A stretch of 33,034 nucleotides of DNA from Gemmatimonadota bacterium (GTDB lineage: Bacteria; Gemmatimonadota; Gemmatimonadetes; Gemmatimonadales; Gemmatimonadaceae). The first letter of the stretch is position 1. Each line of letters starts with the position of its first letter. Below, piece by piece: positions 1-8,266 of this stretch. The notes under the pieces were generated by a model, which did not search any database, was not told where the DNA came from, and saw nothing but the letters and a program-made list of their open reading frames with translations. The translations under genes and the position numbers were made by a program. Where the stretch lies: assembly GCA_027622655.1 (NCBI GenBank), contig JAQBYI010000037.1:1-33034 (forward strand), in the 5' to 3' direction.

Positions 1-114
1 GGAAGCAAGAGACAACGACGACATGCGGACATCCTCGATCACCCTCGTACACTAAACTCCGGGAGGATCGGTGTCTCACTCATATTGGCAGAGAGGGGAC
101 GCCGTCGATCGCGC

Positions 115-1032
115 CTAGTTCTTTCCGCGGAAAAGCCCCTTCATACGCGAAAAGAGTCCAGCGCTGTCCGGCTCGGGCGCGGCATCCGATTCGAGGGCCG
201 CGGTGAGCGCGCTGGCGAAGTCGACTACACTTGTAAAACGTGCCTTTGGATCCTTCGCGAGCCCGCGCATGACCACCGCCTCAACAGAAGAACCGTATGC
301 GATGTCGGGCTTTGCCTTGTTGAGCGCAATGGGCGGTTGCGAGAGCAGTTGGGTGAACATCTCTCGCGGGGACTTGGCGGTGTACGGTAGCGTACCCGCC
401 AGCAGCAAGTAGGCAATGCACGCCAGACTATACTGGTCTGCGGCCGGCGTTACGATTTCTCCGCTGAGTGCTTCAGGCGCTACGTACATCAACGTTCCGA
501 CAAAGAAGCCGGCTCGGGTCAGTCGTTCGTCGGGCGCAACGTCTGTCGCCGTAGCGATGCCGAAATCCAGCAACTTGACGTTGCGGGTCTCGGGATCGTA
601 CATCAAATTTTCTGGCTTCAGGTCGCGATGTACGATGTCATTCGCGTGAGCAGCGTTTACGGCATCAGCTATTTGCTTTACGATCGCCGCAACTTCGTCC
701 GGAGGTAGCGGAGCGCTCGTTTTGGCATAACCTTCGAGCAATTCGCCAGCGGCCCACTCAATGGCGAGAAAGTGAACACCATCGCCCGACTCGCCAAGCT
801 CAATTGTTCGCACAACGTTCGGATGCTGTACGCGAGTGCCGAAAGACGCCTCGCGGAGAAACCGGGCTACGGCCGTGCGGTCCTGTCGAAGCTTGGAGCG
901 CAATACCTTCAGGGCAACGGTACCGTGCTCCTGGTGTGTGGCTCTGTAGACTGTGGCTGTGCCACCCTCGCCCACACGCTGCTCGAGGGAGTATCCAGCA
1001 ATAGTTGTTCCAGTGAGGGGATCGCGCGACAC
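115..1032 (-). CDS. Hanks-type serine/threonine protein kinase, soluble
   Basis: A eukaryotic-like protein kinase that phosphorylates Ser/Thr on partner proteins; the substrate cannot be told from sequence. From the GTG start at 1032 the product is 305 aa. The glycine loop VGEGGTATVY lies near residues 20-29, the ATP-anchoring Lys of ALKVL near 42, the catalytic loop HRDLKPEN with Asp near 137, and DFG near 155-157. All key residues are present, so it should be active. The kinase domain fills almost the whole protein; the short tail is basic and there is no membrane segment or PASTA sensor domain, so it is probably cytosolic. The open frame extends to a TTG at 1110, but that extension resembles no kinase and GTG 1032 sits just before the fold. 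It diverges from the GWxTD lipoprotein gene. Confidence 0.9.
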   Translation of the reverse strand: MSRDPLTGTTIAGYSLEQRVGEGGTATVYRATHQEHGTVALKVLRSKLRQDRTAVARFLREASFGTRVQHPNVVRTIELGESGDGVHFLAIEWAAGELLEGYAKTSAPLPPDEVAAIVKQIADAVNAAHANDIVHRDLKPENLMYDPETRNVKLLDFGIATATDVAPDERLTRAGFFVGTLMYVAPEALSGEIVTPAADQYSLACIAYLLLAGTLPYTAKSPREMFTQLLSQPPIALNKAKPDIAYGSSVEAVVMRGLAKDPKARFTSVVDFASALTAALESDAAPEPDSAGLFSRMKGLFRGKN

Positions 1033-1104
1033 CGGGGCGAACCTAAGGCGCGGGCAGCTTGGGAGCAAGCGAACGGACCGAACGGCAGAGGGGTAGATAT
1101 AGGG

Positions 1105-2520
1105 ATGCAACCCAGAATGACGCTATTCAATACAGTGATTCGCATGTCAGCGCACGGCTGGCGCGCCGCCCTTCTCACGGCAACACTGGGGCTGGCTGCG
1201 GCGTGCGGCGGTGGACGGAGTGGACCGCCGGCGGGGGGACCTTCTCCGTCCGGTTCGCCACGGAGTTCGCTTGGACCTCAAGGGTACGATGTAGTTTCGC
1301 TCTTTCGTGGTCTGGGCCTCCTCGCGCGCGGCGCCCCACTGCCCTTTGTTGGCAGCGTGTCGTTTTTTGCTTCTGAATTCCCCGATTCGACGCACACCCT
1401 TGTCGCGGTGTCGCTGGCGAATACTTCACTGACCTTTGCGCGGGAATCCGATCGTTATCGTGCTGGCTATTCCGTGACGATCGTTTTTCGAAACGGGCCA
1501 ACGGTTGTACGAAACATCGAAGCACACGAGACGGTTGTTGTCGGAAGCTTCAAAGAGACGACCCGGACCGACGAGAGTATTCTGTTCGAAGAAGTGATCA
1601 CGATTCCTCCTGGGCGCTATGAGTTCACCGTTAGCGTACGTGACGATGGCAGTGCGCGGACGACGGAAGACGCTGCAACGCTCGAGGTTCCGGCCAGCGC
1701 GACGGTGGGTCTATCCACGCCCGTGTCGTTTGCCCGCGCGACCTTGCGCACCCGCCTTGGATCGATCCCTCAGATCATCGTGAATCCGACAGCCGCGGCG
1801 ATTTTCGGGCGTGATTCCGTTATTCCATTCTTTCTCGAGGGGTACGGCAGCTCGGATAGCACCCACGGCGTACAGTACGCTGTCAGATCAGAAGATGGAC
1901 GAGGGTTGTTTGTCGACTCGACAACTCTCATGCGTCATGGGGCTGTGCACTCGGGAACGATCAACATTCAGGCAAGCCGTTTAGGCATCGGAGCAATGAC
2001 GCTCACGGCGTGGTCGCCAGGGAGTCCTGACACGGTTCGCGCGCCGATGTTTGTTGGCTTTGGGGCGAACCTTCCGCTCGCGTCCTACGACGAAATGGTG
2101 AACTACCTTCGATGGTTCGCGTCTCCGTTTAGCATTCAGAAACTCAAGGACACTCCACCCGAAGCGAGGCCTGCGGCGTGGGCTGAATTCGTAGATCTCG
2201 CCGCAGAGCAACACCGGTCGACGGAAGCGCTGCGCGAGTATTTCGTTCTGATGGCAGACGCCAATGCGCGATTTCGTGAGGAGGCGTCTCCCGGGTGGAT
2301 GACAGACAGGGGTCGCGTGCTTCTGGGCCTTGGGCGCCCCGACCAGGTATACGAGCAACCCGCGCGAACGCTTTCGGAACGCGGGCGCCAGCAATTGTGG
2401 GAGTACAGCCGCGAAAACGTCGTCATCACGTTCTTCGATCAAAGCGGGTTTGGGCGATGGAGGCTCACGCAGTCGAGCGAAGCCGAGTTCATGACTGCAT
2501 GGCGCCGCCGAGTGCAATAG
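1105..2520 (+). CDS. GWxTD-domain lipoprotein
   Basis: A predicted outer-membrane or periplasmic lipoprotein of unknown biochemical role. The N-terminus has a hydrophobic segment ending in the lipobox LAAAC, followed by a Gly/Pro/Ser-rich linker. The middle is beta-rich and the C-terminal quarter contains GWMTD at residues 397-401, the signature of the GWxTD domain family, followed by GRVLLGLGRPDQVYE, typical of that domain. The open frame runs much further upstream, but that part overlaps the kinase gene antisense. Starts at ATG 1105, 1117 or 1144 all keep the signal peptide; 1105 has a purine-rich AGAGGGG about 11 bp upstream and gives 471 aa. It ends 9 bp before polA, so the two may be cotranscribed. 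Established: GWxTD proteins are common in Bacteroidota, Gemmatimonadota and similar phyla. The function is not known. Confidence 0.82.
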   Translation: MQPRMTLFNTVIRMSAHGWRAALLTATLGLAAACGGGRSGPPAGGPSPSGSPRSSLGPQGYDVVSLFRGLGLLARGAPLPFVGSVSFFASEFPDSTHTLVAVSLANTSLTFARESDRYRAGYSVTIVFRNGPTVVRNIEAHETVVVGSFKETTRTDESILFEEVITIPPGRYEFTVSVRDDGSARTTEDAATLEVPASATVGLSTPVSFARATLRTRLGSIPQIIVNPTAAAIFGRDSVIPFFLEGYGSSDSTHGVQYAVRSEDGRGLFVDSTTLMRHGAVHSGTINIQASRLGIGAMTLTAWSPGSPDTVRAPMFVGFGANLPLASYDEMVNYLRWFASPFSIQKLKDTPPEARPAAWAEFVDLAAEQHRSTEALREYFVLMADANARFREEASPGWMTDRGRVLLGLGRPDQVYEQPARTLSERGRQQLWEYSRENVVITFFDQSGFGRWRLTQSSEAEFMTAWRRRVQ

Positions 2521-2529
2521 CGCACCGGA

Positions 2530-5373
2530 ATGACAGCGAAACCTCCACGAAGGCTCTTTCTAGTTGACGGCTATGCTCTGATCTACCGGTCGTTCTTCGC
2601 CTTGGCCGACCAGCAGTTGGTGAGCAGCAAAGGCGAAAACACTGCGATCGCACGTGGGGCGACGGAGTTTCTGCGCAAACTGCTCGACCGCCACAAGCCA
2701 GACTATCTGGGGTGGGTGCATGACGCGGGGCTGTCGTTCCGCCACGAGACCTATCCGGAATACAAGGCGACGCGCGAGCGCCTGGAGCCACAGCAACAGG
2801 CTGATTTCGACACCGGAATCGAGCGGGTCAGCGAAATCCTGTCAGCCTACCAAATCCCGATTCTCGAACTCGAAGGATTTGAGGCGGACGACGTCATAGG
2901 CACGCTGGCGCGACAGGCATGTGAACAAGGGATTGAGACGGCGATTGTCTCGGGCGACAAGGACTTCGTTCAGCTGGTCAGGCCCGGCGTGAAGATCCTC
3001 AATCCTTGGCACGGGCGCCCAGGCCGAACTACCGAAAAATGGTACGACGACGGAAACGCGTCCGAGCGGCTTGGCGTGGTACCAGAGAGAGTAATCGACT
3101 ATCTCGCCTTGCTTGGAGATAGTTCCGACAACATTCCTGGCGTCCGGGGAATAGGTGAAAAGACGGCCCACGCGCTGATTGAGAAGTGGGGGCCGCTCGA
3201 GAACATTCTGGCCCATTTGAGCGAGATCGAGCCCAAGCGCGCGCGGACAGCGCTCGAGGCGAACGCTGCGAATGGAGTCATGTCGAAAGACCTTGTCACC
3301 ATTCGAACTGATCTGGCGATAACGCTTGAGTTGCCGGCGCTTCAGGTGCGGGAACCGGACTGGGCCGCGCTGCGCGAGTTGTATGTGCGATTGGAGTTTC
3401 GGATACCGGCCCAGGAGGCGGCCGCGAAGGCTGACAGCGGTCTCGGTGCCGCACCAAGCGACACGAATTCAGCAGCACCCGCGGTCACGTACGAGATAAT
3501 TGACACGCTCGAAGGCGTCAGGCGGGTAGTCGCGCTTGCACGCGCGGCAGGATCCATGGCCGTTCACACGCAAACAATCCTAGACCCGGGCGCCCCCCCG
3601 GTGATCGATCCAATGCGTGCGCAGCTAGTCGGGCTCGGAATAGCCACCGCACCGGGAACGGCGTTCTACCTCCCGTTCCGACACCGCGGACCGGAGCTCG
3701 CTGTTCCGGAACTGGGAGTCGGCGTCGCACAAGCCGATCAAACGACTGGCACACTGGTTCGAAACCTTCCCGATCCACTGGCGGTGGAACTCGAAGAGTT
3801 GCGCGCGCTGCTAGCCGACGAGACCGTTACAAAGATCGGCCACAATATTAAGTACGATCTACTTGTCCTTCGGCGAGAAGGGATTCCACTTGGCGGGATC
3901 GAGTTCGACACAATGCTGGCGAGTTATCTCCTCGATCCGGGCCGACGTTCGCACGAACTCGACGCGTTGTCGATCGAGTTTCTGCAGCGTTCGATGACCG
4001 CATACGGCGACGTTGTTGGCAAAGGCAAACAGCAGCTTTCATTCGATCGCGTCGCCGTTGACCGGGCACGCGACTATTCGGCTGCGAAGGCCGACGTGAG
4101 TCGAGAGTTGCGCCAGTTGCTCGAGCCGCGACTCACCGCCGTCGGAGCCGATCGGCTGCTGCGAGACGTGGAACTGCCGCTGGTCGGCGTGCTCGCTGAC
4201 ATGGAGTGGACCGGAATCGGCATTGACGTCCCATGGTTCCATTCGCTGAAAACGAGATTTTCGCGCGAACGCGGCGTTGCGGAAACAGCGATTTACGAGG
4301 CGGCGGGCGAACAGTTCAACATCAATTCAAACCGGCAACTGGCTGCGATTCTTTTTGATCGGATGGGCCTTCCGGTGCGTAAGAAGACGTCGACGGGTCC
4401 AAGTACGGACGCGTCGACGTTGCAACAACTCGCGGATGAAGGTCACGCGCTGCCGGCCCTCATTATGGAGTACCGGGAGTTTGCGAAGCTCGAAAGCACG
4501 TACCTGGACACGCTGCCGAAGCTGGTTAATCCGACCACGGGCCGGTTGCACACGTCGTACAACCAGGCAGTAGCCGCCACGGGACGACTCGCGTCGAGCG
4601 ATCCAAACTTGCAGAACATCCCGATCCGGCGGGAATTGGGAAAAGCGATCCGCCAGGGCTTCATCCCCAGACAGGGATGGAAACTTCTGGCAGCAGACTA
4701 CTCGCAGATCGAATTGAGACTACTGGCTCACCTGTCCGGCGATCCAGTTTTTGTCGACGCATTTGTTGCCGGCGGCGATATTCATCGACAGACAGCCGCA
4801 GTCATATTTGGCGTGGCGCTGGCAGACGTGACGGGAGAAATGCGCGCACGAGCCAAGACAATCAATTTTGCGACTATATATGGACAAGGAGCTCACGCTC
4901 TGTCGCAGCAGCTCAAGATTGAGCACGCCGAGGCTAAGCAGTTCATCGAAACGTATTTCGTGAGATTTGCAGGGGTTAGGCGGTTTTTGGACGACACCGT
5001 GGTGATGGCAAGAGAGAAGGGATACGTCGAAACGATTCTTGGCCGTCGCCGATACATTCCTGAGCTTCAGGATCGAAACTTCAATACCCGGGCGTTCGGC
5101 GAACGAACGGCGCAAAACTCGCCTATTCAAGGGTCCGCCGCCGACCTTATCAAACTGGCGATGATAAGGGTCCACAATGAAATGAGTAAACGGCGACTGG
5201 CGAGCAGGATGCTGCTACAGGTGCACGATGAACTGGTTTTCGAGACACACCCCGATGAAGCCGATGTGCTGACCTCCCTTGTAGTCAGTTCAATGACGGG
5301 CGCAGTCAAACTCGCAGTGCCGCTGGTTGTGGACGTCGGAATAGGCGACAATTGGCTTGAAGCCAAGGCATGA
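2530..5373 (+). CDS. polA: DNA polymerase I with apparently inactive proofreading domain
   Basis: Family A DNA polymerase for Okazaki-fragment processing and repair synthesis, 947 aa, close to the usual length. The 5' nuclease domain is intact: LVDGYALIYRSFFA with Asp13, ADD at 119-121, SGDKD at 141-145, and GDSSDNIPGVRGIGEKTA. The polymerase domain is also intact: motif A DYSQIE with Asp723, motif B with Lys776 and Phe780 in KTINFATIYG, and motif C HDE at 899-901. In the 3'-5' exonuclease domain, the place of E. coli D355-x-E357 reads H346-T-Q348, and the place of D501 reads Lys520; only the exo II Asp443 in HNIKYD remains. Proofreading is therefore probably lost, as known for Taq and Bacillus enzymes (by residue alignment, inference). 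The gene follows the GWxTD lipoprotein by 9 bp. Confidence 0.97.
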   Translation: MTAKPPRRLFLVDGYALIYRSFFALADQQLVSSKGENTAIARGATEFLRKLLDRHKPDYLGWVHDAGLSFRHETYPEYKATRERLEPQQQADFDTGIERVSEILSAYQIPILELEGFEADDVIGTLARQACEQGIETAIVSGDKDFVQLVRPGVKILNPWHGRPGRTTEKWYDDGNASERLGVVPERVIDYLALLGDSSDNIPGVRGIGEKTAHALIEKWGPLENILAHLSEIEPKRARTALEANAANGVMSKDLVTIRTDLAITLELPALQVREPDWAALRELYVRLEFRIPAQEAAAKADSGLGAAPSDTNSAAPAVTYEIIDTLEGVRRVVALARAAGSMAVHTQTILDPGAPPVIDPMRAQLVGLGIATAPGTAFYLPFRHRGPELAVPELGVGVAQADQTTGTLVRNLPDPLAVELEELRALLADETVTKIGHNIKYDLLVLRREGIPLGGIEFDTMLASYLLDPGRRSHELDALSIEFLQRSMTAYGDVVGKGKQQLSFDRVAVDRARDYSAAKADVSRELRQLLEPRLTAVGADRLLRDVELPLVGVLADMEWTGIGIDVPWFHSLKTRFSRERGVAETAIYEAAGEQFNINSNRQLAAILFDRMGLPVRKKTSTGPSTDASTLQQLADEGHALPALIMEYREFAKLESTYLDTLPKLVNPTTGRLHTSYNQAVAATGRLASSDPNLQNIPIRRELGKAIRQGFIPRQGWKLLAADYSQIELRLLAHLSGDPVFVDAFVAGGDIHRQTAAVIFGVALADVTGEMRARAKTINFATIYGQGAHALSQQLKIEHAEAKQFIETYFVRFAGVRRFLDDTVVMAREKGYVETILGRRRYIPELQDRNFNTRAFGERTAQNSPIQGSAADLIKLAMIRVHNEMSKRRLASRMLLQVHDELVFETHPDEADVLTSLVVSSMTGAVKLAVPLVVDVGIGDNWLEAKA

Positions 5374-5583
5374 CCACGAAGACTCGACTAAGTTGCAGAC
5401 TGCGTCATTCAGATGCGAAACGAGCGTCATAAAGTGAGAGTCCTGTGTTGGCCTATCCCGGAAACCCTTGATTCACATTGGGTTAGCATGACGAAAACGT
5501 TCGGCCCCGCGATTGCCGTTCGACTAGACATGGTCCATCAGGCGAGTCACGTTGACGGAGAGCCATGTGTGAGGTCGAGCACA

Positions 5584-6000
5584 ATGAACTTCGCTGGCCG
5601 TGGTAACGACGGAAAGCGTGAACCCCGACGCACGGGCTTCACGCTGATTGAGTTGCTTATCGTCGTGGTGATTATCGGAATCCTCGCGGCTATCGCGATT
5701 CCGGAATTCCAGAACACCAAGGGAAAGGCGAACGCCGCGGCGCTAAAGTCCGATCTTCGAAATCTTTCAACGGCTCAAGAAGCGTATTACTTCCAAAACA
5801 CCTCGTACACATCCGATCTCTCCCAGCTGAGCTACCGAAACTCGCCAGGTGTGAACCTCACCGTCATTGACGCCACTGGTTCTGGCTGGTCGGCAAAGGC
5901 AACACACCCGGCGTCGTATCCACTCACGTGTGCGCTTTTTGCTGGAAATGTGACTGCCCTGGCGCCGGCGACAGTTGAAGGCCTGATTGGGTGCCAGTAG
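5584..6000 (+). CDS. Type IV pilin-like prepilin
   Basis: A major or minor type IVa pilin, or a pseudopilin, 138 aa. After an 18-residue basic leader comes the class III signal TG^FTLIELLIVVVIIGIL, with the conserved Glu at position +5 of the mature protein, so it should be processed by a PilD-type peptidase and anchored in the inner membrane before assembly. The rest is a short globular domain. Two cysteines near the C-terminus (LTC and the penultimate IGC) could form the usual D-region disulfide. ATG 5584 is chosen because it has GAGG about 10 bp upstream and gives a normal leader; the open frame continues upstream to 5413 without pilin-like sequence. No other pilus gene lies nearby, so its assembly partners must be elsewhere. 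Confidence 0.9.
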   Translation: MNFAGRGNDGKREPRRTGFTLIELLIVVVIIGILAAIAIPEFQNTKGKANAAALKSDLRNLSTAQEAYYFQNTSYTSDLSQLSYRNSPGVNLTVIDATGSGWSAKATHPASYPLTCALFAGNVTALAPATVEGLIGCQ

Positions 6001-6302
6001 GCGGGACTGAGATCGCTGCGATTCCGTGGCGAGAGTTCGGCCGCTGGCGACACGGGGTGGAGCACGCGCTCACCGGAGGGTTGTGGTTGCATCGCCACAC
6101 ATGGAAGGGCCACTCCATGGCCCACCTGGTCTCGTCGGACCGTGGCCAACTAGAGCGCGTTGGCTTTGTTCTAGGGCTTAACCCTTCCCGTCTTCAGTTT
6201 CGTCCACTGCGCGATCCACGTACCGGCGTTCGCGCCGCGGCTTGGCACTGGGATCTCGTCGGGCCGTGGGTGCCAGCCGGCGTGCTAGACCAGCGAGGCT
6301 GA
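5991..6302 (+). CDS. Small hypothetical protein, weakly DUF4031-like
   Basis: A possible 103-aa protein that I cannot name firmly. Its second half contains HSMAHLVSSD, then a leucine/glycine helix ending GLNPSR, and near the end AAAWHWDLVGPW. The order 'His-Leu-Val-x-Asp, then Leu-Gly, then His-x-Asp-Leu' recalls the DUF4031 pattern, from memory only. The GTG start at 5991 overlaps the end of the pilin gene by 10 bp, with GAAGG about 10 bp upstream; GTG 6057 is another choice. Its end overlaps the last 18 bp of the convergent permease gene. Codon choice looks protein-like, but the overlaps at both ends keep confidence moderate. It could also be a chance open frame. Confidence 0.45.
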   Translation: MPVGGTEIAAIPWREFGRWRHGVEHALTGGLWLHRHTWKGHSMAHLVSSDRGQLERVGFVLGLNPSRLQFRPLRDPRTGVRAAAWHWDLVGPWVPAGVLDQRG

Positions 6303-7214
6303 CCGATTGAGTGCACGCCCGAGCGCAGCTGGCGCCGACCCGGAACCTCGGAGCGCGGCCATGGCTAGCAAGGTCAGCACATATGGAGCTGCAAGGACGA
6401 TGTTGTATGGCACGTTCCAGCCAAGCGACTGCGCCAGAAACTGCAGCGCACTCGCCGATCCAAACAGAAGAACTCCGAGTAATACTCCAACCGGTCGCCA
6501 GCGGCCGAGCGCGACAACGGCAACGGCGATGAACCCACGGCCGGCCGACATGCCGTCGGAAAACGTGCCTGTCTGCGCAACCACAAGCGTCGCGCCTCCT
6601 ACTCCGGCCAGGAACCCACACACACAAAGCGCCATGAACTGGACCTTAGCGGGACTGTGGCCGGCGGCGATAACCGCTGGCGGATGTTCCCCTGCCGCAC
6701 GCAACACAACGCCACCAATCGTTCTGTAAAGCGCATACGCGACAAGCGGAAACAGCGCATAGAGGATGTAGGTGGGAAGGGACTGCGAGAACAGGGCCGG
6801 CCCGATGATGGGTATGTCAGCGAGAAACGGAATTCGTAACTCGGGCAACGTCGCCACGTGAATAGCGCTCGCGCCGCCGCCAGTGAGCGCGCGATGCACG
6901 GTCGCGCTAAGTCCGAGCCCGAGAATGCTTACCGCAGCGCCGACGATGATCTGTTGTGCCCGCAGCACAAGAACAAAAAAAGCGAAAATCAACCCAATGC
7001 AGAGCCCGGCGGAGCCACCCGCGAGCAGTCCGGCCGAAGGGCCGAACGCCACGGTTGCGACCAGCGACGCGAGTGCACCACACACAATCGCCCCTTCGAG
7101 GCCGAGGTTGATGACACCACTGCGTTCGGCCACGAGTTCTCCGAGTGCCGCGAACGCCAGAGGTGTGGCTCCGCGAACAACAGCCTCCAAAAATCCGTCA
7201 ATTGGTATGGTCAC
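6285..7214 (-). CDS. Nucleoside-type ABC transporter permease 2
   Basis: An inner-membrane permease subunit of the branched-chain/ribose-type (BPD_transp_2) family, 309 aa, with about eight to ten hydrophobic segments. The stretch GELVAERSGVINLGLEGAI near the N-terminus is typical of the second permease of BMP-dependent nucleoside or purine transporters (for example NupQ/YufQ of Bacillus). It starts with GTG at 7214 and overlaps the stop of permease 1 by 4 nt (GTGA), so it is translationally coupled. It is the last gene of the operon. The partner is permease 1 (7211-8266); together they form the channel for the substrate delivered by the BMP-type lipoprotein. The exact ligand, whether guanosine, other nucleosides or something else, cannot be read from sequence. 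Confidence 0.92.
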   Translation of the reverse strand: MTIPIDGFLEAVVRGATPLAFAALGELVAERSGVINLGLEGAIVCGALASLVATVAFGPSAGLLAGGSAGLCIGLIFAFFVLVLRAQQIIVGAAVSILGLGLSATVHRALTGGGASAIHVATLPELRIPFLADIPIIGPALFSQSLPTYILYALFPLVAYALYRTIGGVVLRAAGEHPPAVIAAGHSPAKVQFMALCVCGFLAGVGGATLVVAQTGTFSDGMSAGRGFIAVAVVALGRWRPVGVLLGVLLFGSASALQFLAQSLGWNVPYNIVLAAPYVLTLLAMAALRGSGSAPAALGRALNRSASLV

Positions 7215-8266
7215 AAAGCTCGCGCCACGCGGAATTTTCGAGCCAACAGGGCTTCTGCTGCAGGAAGCGCCAGTACACCGAGCAGGATGACGGCGGCGAG
7301 AACCGAGGCAAACTCGGCAGGAATCCCCGCATTCCTCTGCATGGAATCAGCGCCGGAACCCAAAGCGCCGAACAGCACGGCAGAAGCGATGATTCCGATC
7401 GGATGCAGCCGACCGAGCAGCGCGACTGCGATCGCGGTGTACCCGTATCCCGGCGACAGCCCCTCGTAGAGCCGATAGGTCACACCGGCAACTTCTGAGA
7501 ATCCGGCGATTCCGGCGATGGCACCACTCGCCAGCAGTGCAGATGCCTGCACTCGCCCGACGGCGATGAGTCCAGCGCTTTCGGCGGCACTCCGGCTGAT
7601 TCCTGAAATACGGGCGCGAAAACCTGCGGCGGTATTCTGAAACACCCACCAGGCGCCAATCGCAACAAGTAGAGCGATGACAAAGCCCCAGTGAAGCCGT
7701 TGGCTGTCCACGAGGAGCGGCAGTCGTGCCGACTCGCCGAGCGGTAGCGTCTGCGGGTAAGTGAACGTTGGTTCCTGTAGCGGCCCACGTACCAGAAATC
7801 CGACGGCATTAATCGCGACGAAGTTCAGGAGAAGCGTGCTGACGACTTCAGTGACGCCAAACCGGGCCTTGAGCCACGCGGCAATGGCCGCCCAGCCCAT
7901 GCCGGCTGTGGCGGCGGCAGCGAACTCGAGCGGTAGCATCATGACTGCGGATTCAACGGGTGCGTGAAGCCCAACCGCGGCCGCTGCGGCTGCTCCAGCG
8001 AGGAATTGGCCCTCAGCACCGATGTTGAGCACCCCGGCGCGAAACGCCACGGCGACGGCCACACCGAGAAACAACAATGGTGTCGTTCGCTTGAGGGTTG
8101 CCGAAAAGATGGCAAATGATCCCCCGAAGGCACCGTCGAGCGCCGCGCGCGCCGCCGTGGAAACATCGAAGCCCGCGAGCGCGATCGTGAGAGAGACTAA
8201 CGACAGTGCTGCCACGACGACCACAGTCAGTGACAGAAGTTGTAGGGGGCGCGAACGACCGATCAT
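7211..8266 (-). CDS. Nucleoside-type ABC transporter permease 1
   Basis: An inner-membrane permease of the same BPD_transp_2 family, 351 aa, with about eight to ten hydrophobic segments. It carries FRAGVLNIGAEGQFLAGA, the hallmark of the first permease of BMP-type nucleoside transporters (NupP/YufP-like), and the later TEVVSTLLLNFVA and AVALLGRLHPIGI motifs. I start it at ATG 8266 because this overlaps the ATPase stop as TGATG; the open frame begins 24 codons earlier inside the ATPase gene, in sequence unlike a permease. It forms a heterodimeric channel with permease 2. Confidence 0.93.
   Translation of the reverse strand: MIGRSRPLQLLSLTVVVVAALSLVSLTIALAGFDVSTAARAALDGAFGGSFAIFSATLKRTTPLLFLGVAVAVAFRAGVLNIGAEGQFLAGAAAAAAVGLHAPVESAVMMLPLEFAAAATAGMGWAAIAAWLKARFGVTEVVSTLLLNFVAINAVGFLVRGPLQEPTFTYPQTLPLGESARLPLLVDSQRLHWGFVIALLVAIGAWWVFQNTAAGFRARISGISRSAAESAGLIAVGRVQASALLASGAIAGIAGFSEVAGVTYRLYEGLSPGYGYTAIAVALLGRLHPIGIIASAVLFGALGSGADSMQRNAGIPAEFASVLAAVILLGVLALPAAEALLARKFRVARAL

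Noticed and set aside
772-1104. Upstream extension of the GWxTD lipoprotein frame.
   Set aside because: It lies antisense to the intact kinase domain and lacks a signal peptide; the lipoprotein signal begins after 1105.
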